From: Spirogloea muscicola
Lineage: Eukaryota; Streptophyta; Zygnematophyceae; Spirogloeales; Spirogloeaceae
DNA: 18,415 nt
Assembly: GCA_009602725.1 (NCBI GenBank)
Contig: WELB01000100.1
Coordinates: forward strand, 75,323 to 93,737
Direction: 5' to 3'
Of this stretch, positions 1 to 9,200 are shown one piece after another. A program made the translations under genes and the position numbers. How positions within the stretch are numbered: position 1 is the stretch's first letter; each line of letters begins with the position of its first letter. The notes under the pieces are model-generated. The model did no database searches, was not told the origin of the DNA, and was given only the letters and a program-made list of their open reading frames with translations.

Positions 1-1
1 C

Positions 2-1320
2 TCCGCCGCCCCCGGCCCCGCCTCCTCGCCGTCCTCGGCGCCGGGCCTGGCCGCGGTGCCGCCGCGCCAGCGGCACCTGCTGCCCCTCGGCCGGCGTCAG
101 AAGTTCGTGCCGCTCATGGCCACTCTGCTCGAGGACCCCGTGCTGGCCGACCTGCCCGCCAACCCCTCCCTGCGGGATGTCGACACCCTCATCGCCGTGG
201 AGAAGGGCAGCGCCATGAAGCTCACCGTCAAGAAGCTCGACGGCCAAACCCTCGGTCAGCCGCTCCAACCTTCGCCCCGGCCACGCGAGCGTGCAGAAGA
301 CGCGGCACCCTCATCGCTATCAGTCCGATTGCGCCCTTGACAACGCGCGGTCGTGCTGTGAAATGTAATGCTGCCTGCCAGAGGTCGCGGTGATGAACAG
401 CGCGACCATCTCCGACCTCAAGCGCGCGGTAGAAAATGTCGTGAACAAGGCGGAGCAGAGCGCCCTGGGCCACCGCCACATCTCCTGGTGATTCCCTGTT
501 TCTGCCCTGCTTCTCTTGTCGACTCCCTATGCATGTACTCTACGACCTGTGCAAGAGGCCGTGCTCTCCATTTGTTCAGGCTGATGGGAGCCCCTCCAAT
601 CTCCGCACATGCGAGAGAGGGCTGGCGAGATGCGCACAGAGGTCTGCCACTGCGTTGCAGACATTGCCGGCCTTCAGATACCCAGCCCCTGCTAAGTCGT
701 AGATTCTTTTGCGTCTGCCTGCACATGATTTTCGGCAGCACTTCTTTCGAACGAGCGCGGGGCTGACCTGGTCTATATCAGCCAGAGCTATGTCTTTGCA
801 CATCGGTTTGGCTCAAGACCAAAAGAAGCTGGTCATTGCCTCCCAAGGGCAGCTACGCTGCAGCATTTGCATGCCACACATCAATGATGGCCGTTTGCCT
901 ACGCTAGCCCAAGTGTCTTGTCATCCATAAGTCCTGACAGATGCGTGACACTGTGGCCGTGTGGCAGGAGTCATGTCTGGGGCAATTTTTGTTTGGCTTA
1001 CCAGGGCCAACGCCTTGTTGCAGATAATGAGCTGCTCAAGAGCTATGGGTTGCGCAACACTGACACGGTATAGCAAGGCAGCTCTCCTAAACACTTGTTG
1101 TCTGACTTTGGCTGTTTCCAAGTGCAGCAAGCTTGGCATTACTATCACATGAATGTCTGAATGTCTGATGCATAGATCTGATTCACATTGTGGTCTTTCA
1201 GTACAAGCAAGGTGCTGCTATTTGCAGGTCGACTTCATGCACTACGTGCCGTTAAAAGAAGCTGGGACACATTCCCGGGCAAAACGACGGCGCTTCTTCC
1301 ATGGTCTCCGTGACAGGTGA
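2..1320 (+). CDS. SNRNP25: U11/U12 snRNP 25 kDa protein (5' partial, 4 exons)
   Basis: Exons 2-254, 382-487, 968-1067 and 1228-1320 join in phase with GT-AG introns (donors GTCAGC, GTGATT, GTATAG) to give 183 residues and a TGA stop. No ATG lies upstream in frame, so the start and probably an earlier exon are outside the window. The first ~25 residues are Ser/Ala/Pro-rich. The family core follows: LLEDPVLADLPANPSL near residue 42, then KLTVKKLDG, VAVMNSATISDLK, GHRHISW, HVWGNFCL, LLKSYGLRNTD, and the basic C-terminal block KRRRFFHGLRDR. This order matches animal and plant SNRNP25, a ubiquitin-fold protein of the U11/U12 di-snRNP that helps recognise the 5' splice site of U12-type introns in the nucleus. 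Identification rests on recalled family motifs across all four exons. The three introns here are themselves ordinary GT-AG introns. Confidence 0.93.
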
Positions 1321-1352
1321 TCACTGGTGATTGACATCAGATACCATGGGTA

Positions 1353-1357
1353 TGTAA
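1353..1357 (+). terminator. TGTAA polyadenylation signal of SNRNP25
   Basis: TGTAA, the usual chlorophyte poly(A) signal, lies 33 bases past the SNRNP25 stop codon. The sequence is seen directly; its role is inferred from position. Confidence 0.6.
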
Positions 1358-2094
1358 GATGCCCAAATTTTTCTACACAATAGAGCCAAGAGGTTCTGTT
1401 GTACCAGGGCATTCGTGTACTTCACTTGCCTGCATAAATAAAAGGACCCTAATTCCCATCATTGCTCCTTCCAAGAGAATAAGTGCGTGCAAGTCAGCAT
1501 TGTTTTCTCGTGCTCTTTCTTATTATCCTGAGCAAGTTTACATGGAACAATGACCTGGCCTCAAGTGACTTTCCAACACGATTGTGACCCCAACACCGTC
1601 TGAGCATGTGAATCAAGCATTCCTGTCAGAGAGGGGGTACGCTGAACATGATCTTACATGATGGGCACAAACTTTCGAGCTGCATATTGTACATGCGTCA
1701 AAAAGATAGCTGAAATGGGAGGTCAAAGGCCGCGCAACTGGGTAGTCCTCTGACAAGCAGTTAATGTCCTGAAAGCTGCAGAGCACAACTACACACTGGC
1801 AGGGCGTCATTGTCACTCTGACCTAGACTGATGTAAAAGCTGGACATGACAAATTCACGGGGCACGTGCATGCGCCTGTCCATTTCCCTCCAGCGTTTGT
1901 GGGGTCCTTGGCCCACGTCTTGCATCTGCGCACAGGCCGTGCTCTAGCTGCCGCCTCTGGCTATCGTCAGGGACTGCTTTCCGGCGGCTAGTCTTCCTGA
2001 CTTGCTCTGTAGAGGTTACTACTTGACCATCACTTGTGGTATTCGTTTACTGTGTTTCAGCACTCGCCCCCTCCGGATCTTGGCCAGTCTTTTT

Positions 2095-3002
2095 GGGCTG
2101 GATTTTCCCAGCCATTGCCCCCTTGGCTGACCTTACTTGCTTCGGAGATTCGTAGGGGTGACTCTTTCCAGCTGCAAGTCACTCCGCCTGGCGGCAGCTG
2201 TTTTTTGGCTGGCTTCCGCCCCATTTGGAGCTCTTCCAAAAGGGGGCCGGGGCTGTGAATGGCCAGCCCAGAAATAATGGACAAGTTTCGAAGAGAAAGC
2301 GCTAAAGTTCACAGTGAATTACGAGGCACTCAGTAACCTCTGTTGAGCAGCCGCAGGTCGGAGAAACTAGTCTCCCGGCAGCGGCCCTGGCCAGAGCCCA
2401 CTTCTTCTTTGGCTGAAATTTATTGAGGCCCACTTGCAGGAGTCATGGAAGATAGTCCTGTTTCTTTGCGCCATCCGCCCCTTGCTGACCTTACATACTC
2501 CTTTGAGCTCGCCTCTCACAGCCATTGCCTTACATTGGAAGGACTGCCCTTTGGATGAGCAGCACTCCCTAGTATCCTGCTTTCTGCGCCATCAAGCCCT
2601 TTCAATCTGGCCCCTTCGAACCCTGTCAATTCTTTCCGGGATGGCTTCTCACAGCCCTTGCCCCAACTGAGAGAGCCACTTCTCGTTCAGACCTTGTCCA
2701 ATCGTTTGGGCTAGCCTCTCACAGTCACTGCTGTCAATCTGGACGAGCTGTTTTCTTTGGGCTGGCCACTCACAGCCATTGCCGTAAATTGGAAGAGCTG
2801 TTCCTTTCGAAGTTTAGGGGGATAGTTTACCGGCAGCTAGTCTGTCGGATGTGAGGCTCCTCACTCGTAACTACTAAGTGGTCCATCCTCCCCCGTTCTG
2901 CCATAGCCTCTTCAGGCCCCGCAGTCGCTGCTTAGCTCGTAGTTTGGCCCCTTCGAACCTTGTCAATTCTTTTCGGGCTGGCTTCTCACAGCCCTTGCCC
3001 CC
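2095..3002 (+). repeat. Short interspersed motif GGGCTGGCTTCTCACAGCCC, six copies
   Basis: Diverged copies occur at about 2095-2122, 2505-2529, 2638-2664, 2708-2730, 2759-2783 and 2975-3002, all in the same orientation. Most are followed by TTGCCCC or ATTGCC. The core has short inverted arms, GGGCTG and CAGCCC, around an 8-base loop, so transcripts could form a small hairpin. Further copies lie at 12068-12096, 12364-12391 and 12796-12823. I do not recognise the family. Confidence 0.75.
2609..2690 (+). repeat. 82-bp direct repeat, copy 1
   Basis: Begins GGCCCCTTCGAACC, continues TGTCAATTCTTTCCGG and a hairpin core, and ends GAGAGCCACTTCTCGTTC. A close second copy starts at 2946. The two differ at scattered bases and small indels, so this is an older duplication, not a recent one. 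Confidence 0.8.
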
Positions 3003-3025
3003 GTTGGGAGAGCCACTTCTTCTTT
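2946..3025 (+). repeat. 82-bp direct repeat, copy 2
   Basis: Second copy of the element at 2609, starting 337 bases later. It keeps GGCCCCTTCGAACC, TGTCAATTCTTTTCGG and GAGAGCCACTTCTTCTTTCG. On the minus strand the start reads GGTTCGAAGGGG, close to a tRNA-type B box but not a full match. Confidence 0.8.
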
Positions 3026-3193
3026 CGAAGTGAGCACGATGGAGCACGTTCAGATCCGACAGGCTGACTCGGGGAGCCTGAGCACCGCCACGGAAGCCAG
3101 AGGCTTGCCTTCGAGCTGTACCTCCGTGCTTGGGCCGCTCACACCCTCCATCACTCACTACGAACTCCATTCCTCCACCATTCTTCCTCCCAT

Positions 3194-3264
3194 GTGGCTC
3201 CGTCATGAACACCTGAATGCATCTGGCTGGCTTTCACAGCCGCTCTTTTAATATCAGCAGCCGC
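3194..3264 (+). repeat. ~70-bp interspersed repeat, copy 1
   Basis: Reads GTGGCTCCGTCATGAACACC, then TGCATCTGGCTGGCTTTCAC, AGCCGCTCTTTTAATATCAG and CAGCCGC. Three other copies occur in this window (3334, 12457, 14781), all on the same strand. I cannot place it in a known transposon family. Confidence 0.85.
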
Positions 3265-3275
3265 TTCATACGCTC

Positions 3276-3401
3276 ATCTGACTTCCTACTGCTGACACGG
3301 GAGTACTAAGAGCGCCCTGTCTGCCTAGCCTCTGCGGCTCCGTCACGAACACCGGTGTGCATCTGGCTGGCTTTACAGCCGCTTTCCACATCAGCAGCCG
3401 C
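3276..3401 (+). repeat. ~70-bp interspersed repeat, copy 2, with extended left flank
   Basis: The ~70-bp element occupies 3334-3401 (GCGGCTCCGTCACGAACACC to CAGCAGCCGC). Its left flank, 3276-3333 (ATCTGACTTCCTACTGCTGA to GCCCTGTCTGCCTAGCC), is also shared with the copy near 12457. The full unit is therefore at least ~125 bp and the copy at 3194 is a shorter form. Confidence 0.85.
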
Positions 3402-3572
3402 ATTCATTCCTGGCCGAAGCCGCAGCGCGAGCCCCAGCCTCGCTTCCTTCCGCTGAGCTCGCGCCCCGCCGCGAGGCCGCCAGCCGAGCTCGCCTGCGCG
3501 CCGCGCCCTGCCCCCTCCGGCCGCCCCCGGGCTCCGCCAGGCCCTGGGCTGCCCACCCCGCCCCGGGGCACC

Positions 3573-5448
3573 ATGGACGACCACGGCGGCCGGCCGCCCG
3601 GAGGCAGGGCTGCGCCGGGCGCGACTTGCCAGGGGCACGTGAGCGGCGGCTGTGCGCCGGCTGGCTCGGGGCTCGACTCCTTGCCTCCCGAGGCTCTCCA
3701 AGTCAGCCACCACACCTCTACCTCACACCAGCATCTCGACCTGCTCGTGCACCAGTCTCAGTCGGCCGCAGCAGCTGCCACCCACAAGGGGCTGCTGCTC
3801 CTCCACGTTTGCCCTGCATGCGTACGCCTTTCTGCCAGCAGTCGGGTCCGCGCACGGCAGAAAGGTAGGCTTTGCGCTGCCGAGAGCAGCTTAGAGCCGC
3901 CTGTCTTGGTCGGCAGGTTAGAGTGTGGTGGCTAAGTTCCAGACTTGTGCAGGGCATATTCAGGTGCCTTGGCTTCGGAGACCTCAGCGTATGTGCTGCA
4001 GTGTGCCGTTCGTGGCGACTCTGCATCGCCGATGACAAGGTCAGTGACCGCTTGCCATGGAGAACGTCAGAAGAGCACAACTTCATTCTGGTCAAGGTTG
4101 GCATGCTGTGACACGTCACGGGCAACAGACAAACCTGCGCCACTGCTCTCACGCCCCATGCTGCTTGATTTTCCGACTCACTCATGCGAGGCAGTGCACC
4201 TTGCCAGCAACCACCCTCGTCTGCAAGTGTGACTGCAGCACCATATGCGTGCTCTGAGCATTCGGCGCCGTACACTTGCAAGCTGCTGTACGCCAGGCGG
4301 GCAGCTTGGGAGGATTTTACATGCGCGAAAGTTGCAAAATCTGCACTTGTCACCCCCCTACATCCTGCGCCAGGCAGCTGAAGCCGCGAACATGACGGCC
4401 ATGGTTGTCCTGGCCGAGGAATATCAGACGAGGGGTGACTGCACAAAAGCCATGGAATGGTTACGCAGAGCCGCTCGGCAGGGCCACCAGGTAAGATTCC
4501 CCCTCAAGCCAAATTATCTGTTGCCACCACATCCTTCTTCTGCTACCCACGTTGTCTGTTGCATCTCCACATGGCCCATGTGGTGCCCCATGTACAATCA
4601 TGTGGCATAAGCACGCAGAGGACCATCAAGCGGGGGGTGCGGTCAGTTGTCTATCGTTCATCGGGGATAGCCAAGAATGTCGAGGGAGTGTCTTCAAGGA
4701 GTTTGTGAAGAGGGTGGTGTCTAAGGGAAAAGGGTGGGGTTCAGTAGAGAAAGGTCATTTCGGTATGAAAATATTACTGTACTTGGCATTGATGTACACC
4801 AGACTCTTGAGCTGTGGCTCCAGCTGCTGTCGAACCTGCAGCCATGTCGTTGACTCAGTGGGCGCCGCGAATTTGCTTTGCAGGGCTGCCAGATTAAGGT
4901 GGCCGAAGCCTACTACCGCGGAGAAGAAACCTGTCCACGTGATGGTGAAGAGGCACTTGTATGGCTGTTGCGAGCTGCCAGAAATCCTGACGCCACGAGG
5001 GCATTGTCTGCTAAAGCTGCGGTAATGGACGTCTGAGATGAGCTATAGGGCAATGCTGTGCAGACTTGGGGAAGAAATGCACGCTGGATTTTTCTGAAAC
5101 AACCTCTGATACAGATCAAGGTGGTGCAGGTCCTCCTCGGCTTTATGTACCTGGATGGCGAGGGCACGCATCGACCAGACAACACTGAAGCTGTTCGATG
5201 GTACGTGGCTTGGTCTTCTGCGTATCGATTGCCTGCAGGTGTCTGTGAGCTCAGCATGCTATGGGCATTCACAAAGTAGGCAATCTCTCATGAGAGAAAT
5301 TTGAGTGCTTCAAAATCTCCCATTCTAAAACATCGACTGCTGAAGTATAACACCAAGTTTACTCGACAGGTTTCAGTTGGCCAGCAAGCTTGGCAACCTC
5401 GATGCTGAGCAGATTGTGGGCTGGCTTTGGAACACTGGTCAATACTAA
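3573..5448 (+). CDS. F-box protein with C-terminal Sel1-like repeats (6 exons)
   Basis: Exons 3573-3701, 3953-4039, 4239-4490, 4884-5021, 5115-5200 and 5370-5448 join in phase to 256 residues. The ATG has a strong context (CACCATGGA) and follows a GC-rich stretch. The F-box spans about residues 35-72, split by intron 1: LDSLPPEALQ then GIFRCLGFGDLSVCAAVCRS and WRLCIADD. Sel1-like repeats follow: ANMTAMVVLAEEY..KAMEWLRRAARQGH (about 118-156), CQIKVAEAYYRGEE..EEALVWLLRAA (157-190) and VQVLLGFMYLDGEG..NTEAVRWFQLASKLGN (about 205-240), then a tail ending in NTGQY. F-box proteins usually bind SKP1 in SCF ubiquitin ligases; the Sel1 array is presumably the partner-binding part. Plants have F-box proteins with Sel1 repeats. 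The start of exon 3 is the least certain junction: the chosen acceptor GACTGCAG keeps phase, but residues 73-115 are not clearly conserved and an acceptor at 4374 is also in phase. Substrate unknown. Confidence 0.85.
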
Positions 5449-6239
5449 ATGACCGCTTGGCTACTTCTACATCTTTAGGATGGAATGAACAAGGATGCGG
5501 TGTTGTGTAGCGACCCTGGTATATTTTGTGACAGAGTATACAAGTGTAGGGTGCCTGAAAGTAGAGCTTACCATAACTGCTTATGATTGCAAGTGCATCC
5601 GACAGGCTTGTGGCCAAGATGATTTCCTGTCCGTGCATTAGTCGAGCTGTACTTGAGCTTCATGCCCTACTTCTTCCCCCTCTGCTGATGCTATGAAGAG
5701 TAAAAATGTTGTTTGCACTTCAGCCAAGCTGCTGCCCTTTGTAGATACTGCAGATCAATATAGATGGCTTGCAGCCCAAACCCTGGCTATCAAGCAAGAC
5801 ATTCCCTTAAACACATTGTTTGCTCGATCAATGTCTACAACTGATCTTTGTCATTGTTACCATTCTGTTATTTTCACGTTGTCATGAGCAATCGACTGCA
5901 AGTGCTGAGTACAGGTCACTTGATTATTGAATTGCAGTGTACAACCAACTTTAGATTCTCATCAGCCAAGTGCCTTTAGGGCCATTGGCAGTAGGCTGAA
6001 TGTATGCCAATATTGAACAAATAAATAACAATTGAAGTCCTCAGTTTCAGCAAGGCAGCTCCAGCATCTCCATCACGCCAGCTACCGGTGTCAGAAAAGC
6101 AAGTCTCTACTTTGACTACGAACTCGCTTTGCTGCAAACAATTTCTAACCAGGCAAGAATACGCATTGCAAGAGGTGGAGGAAATCATGCACGTGTTACA
6201 TGTTTGACATGTTGTGCCACTTGACAACGAACTTGCGGG
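5449..6239. other. Convergent intergenic region
   Basis: About 790 bases between the stops of the F-box gene (+) and the subtilase gene (-), so it should hold both 3' UTRs. It is more AT-rich than the gene starts. A TGTAA signal serves the subtilase side; none is seen within 250 bases of the F-box stop, so that gene may use a variant. No coding exon, RNA gene or repeat recognised. Confidence 0.7.
6196..6200 (-). terminator. TGTAA polyadenylation signal of the subtilase gene
   Basis: On the minus strand TGTAA lies about 40 bases past the subtilase stop at 6240, the same spacing as for SNRNP25. Role inferred from position. Confidence 0.6.
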
Positions 6240-9200
6240 TTACTTGTAGTAATAGTAATTTACTGGAGGAGGAGGAGGATCCACTGGCGAAGTTGCACAG
6301 GCAACAGTCAATGTTATGGACTTGCCCTGTGTGTTTGACCAAGTAATGTAACCAGTCGAAGCGCCACCTACGGGGCCGTTAACCTGCGGCATTGCAATTG
6401 AACATCATCTCTAGGCATACTCCTGCATACTTAAAAACGTGGGATTCTCTCTCCGCACTGGTATTTTGACATCCTAAGATAGCAAGCTCGTCAATGAGGC
6501 CCTTGATGATGTCATGGTGTATGTCGATTGTGACATACAGCATTGCAGCAGTGCAACACTCATGTCAAGCCAGGAATTCAAAGTCTCACCGTTATGCTAA
6601 TGTTGAAGGAAAGTTTGCCAAGTGCGGGAAATACCAGCCTTGTGGGCGAAACCACAAGAGTGACAGATGGTGGTTGTTGCACACTGACTGTGTAAACGGC
6701 TGCTGGACCTGTATTGGTTATTGTACGTGTTCGTACAATGGTAACTCCTTGGTTGCTGTCAAAGTAAAGAGGAAAGTATTGCGCATGGTTAGCTGTAGAT
6801 TGAGGGCAGCCTGACACTTGACACACGCGCTGCTTGCACTTCTGAAGTTGTCTTGGGTAGGGCGACTTTGATCTTATGCTGCAGTTCCTGTGCTAAGGAA
6901 ATGAAACTTGGGACGCTCAAGGAGGTATAAAATCAAGAGAGATCTAAACTGAAGAGGCTTCTGAGTATTTTCACCAACTTTTGACCACAAAGGCTGCCAG
7001 TGCATCCCGCCGTTTATTGCATTACCTGATTGTGGATACATATGGAGTGTTCAATTCAGATGGATTGGCATATTTGCCAGTCAGCGTACAATTTTCTCCA
7101 ATCGCTGACATGACCTGTTGTGGCATTATGTTTGGGGCTCCGCACATGTATTTCACCCATTCAGGGTAGCCTGGTAGCAAGGAAAAGCATTTGTCAGTGG
7201 CTCTGCTGCATTCCTGCAGGTGGCTGAACTTGCATGCTATTAGCTGCCAAGCAGCAGGGAAGGACAGCTCCATGACTAGCGGCCCAGAGAAACTGACCTT
7301 CTCTGGAGGCAGTGCACCGTGAATAGCAAGGGCAGAATACCTGAATCGAAGACAAGGACTGCTTGGATGGCTTTATCGGCTTGCACATGACCAGCGCCCA
7401 TATCCTCCACTGTCGCTGTTGCGAACGTCCCTACGTCGCCTGACGTATGCTGGCCAGAAGTAAATGCAACACGTGAAGGGTGTCGGAATTGGCTACTCAG
7501 TGCACAAGCGCTGTCCAGGACAAGCCTGGGACATGCCTCAAGTATACTGCCGACAGGTGAGTGTACTAGCAGTGCTACCATGAGACAGAGTGAGTCATGT
7601 GAGTAAGCTCCGGCACTCACTGCAGTCCTCAAAGGCATGTTCCAGCGGTCCACCACAGTTGTCGTGGTGACCAGGGCTGACTTGATCATGGAAACGGACC
7701 ACGAAGGGTGAAGCTGCCGGAGAACTGCTGCAATGCCTGCTATGTGTGGAGTGGCCTGACTGGTGCCAGTGGTCTGAGCAAAGTAAGAACCCGCCGGCGC
7801 TTCCACACCATCCATATTGAAGGGGGACCAAGCTCCCCAGATGGACTGCCCGGGGGCGATGAGGTCTGGCTGCGGTGGACGAGATGGTCTACTCAGAGCT
7901 GCCCAAGAGCCTCTCAGATGCAACGCAAGCAACGAGAAGGTATGGCACACTTGCTCACAGGCGATTGTGGTGGTCGTCGTGCAGAGAGCGTACCTTGAGA
8001 ATCTCGCGTGTTGCTGGATTAGGGCCAATACTGGAAAATATGCCCACCGTTGGAGACTCCAATGTGTATATGGGTGTTATTCCCTGAATCCTTCCTTCAG
8101 GCTTGCTCGAGCTACTTACATATGCATACAAAGACTGTCAACGTCACATGGACAGTGGAGCCGTGTCAGATGACCTGGTTTATGTAGATATCATGAACAC
8201 CATTCAGGCACAATCGGGCATAGACAAGTACCGTCAAGTCCAAAGGCAAGCATACTGGACAACATGCTGGATTCTGCAGAAGTGCAAGGTAGTACCGTGG
8301 AGCTGGCAGAAGTGAGGTAAATAGCTGGCAGGGGCCATCGTGCCCCAGGATGTACATCAGTGCTGTCCGAGGTTGTGAAGATTGCTCCAGCAGCTCCCAG
8401 TGCAAGAGCTGCAAGCATGGCAACCCGATGTCAAGTGTTCAGAGTGGGGCTTCACATTCCAATTTGTCAAAATCTTGTGCTGACATGCAACCGGCTGTCA
8501 CACAGAGGTCCACTGACTCTGAAAGGCGAAGCCTCTAGCAGACATGCATCACTGGTGACATGTAGCACCATGCAGCTGCTGACTCCCTACTGTCTTGTGC
8601 TTTGGAGTGGCAGCACATCTATTGATGTGGATTGGGGACTCTTGAATAGAGATCAAGAATTCCTCACAGGTGTTCGCGGCCGCATCAGCTGTGGATGACA
8701 AGAGAGTGTGGAAGCTGTTTGAGAGGTACTCAGATGTTGCCTGGCAGACCAAGATCTTGCCACGAACGATGGTTGCATTGAAGAGGGCTGGGTTCTGGCA
8801 GAAAAGCAAGTCACTGTCGGTCGACGATACTCCCGAGGCTTTGGCTTTGTCTGCAGTGATAATGCTGTATAGAGTGCTTTTGCCCCTGGTGCTGGCTGCA
8901 ATATGCATGCGAATGGGAGGCTTGTGTCAGAGAGATACCATCAGGCTCCTCTTGTAGCTGCGACAATGCACTTGTGCTGTCCACAATCACCAAGTGCGGA
9001 ATTGCGCAGGTGTAGACATGCGCAGAAGATGGAACGACAGAGCTTCGCTGCTTGTCCTAGCTGCATGAAGTACATGCATCGGCTGACCTGTGATGGAGCC
9101 TCCGGTGAGATTCCACCCCCCTACTTGAGCGTAAGCAGTATAAGTGCGGTCCGTAACAGATCCACCAACTGTTATCTGTTCCAGACATAAGCAATATCAG

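Larger units (their letters stand above)
1321..3572. other. Repeat-rich intergenic region
   Basis: After the SNRNP25 3' UTR there are about 2.2 kb with no coding exon I can support. Open frames are short, lack family motifs and do not join at splice sites. From about 2040 onward the DNA consists largely of diverged copies of short repeats listed separately: a GGGCTGG..CACAGCC motif and a ~70-bp element. From about 3430 it becomes very GC-rich and should include the promoter and 5' UTR of the F-box gene. From 1360 to 2040 I see nothing specific. Confidence 0.7.

Noticed and set aside
255-1227. U12-type introns in SNRNP25 or the other genes
   Set aside because: I looked for RTATCCTT donors at all exon ends and found none; all introns here look U2-type.
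3718-4446. 242-codon open frame on the minus strand
   Set aside because: It runs antisense across F-box exons and introns, has no recognisable motif, and the plus-strand exons have clear homology and splice sites.
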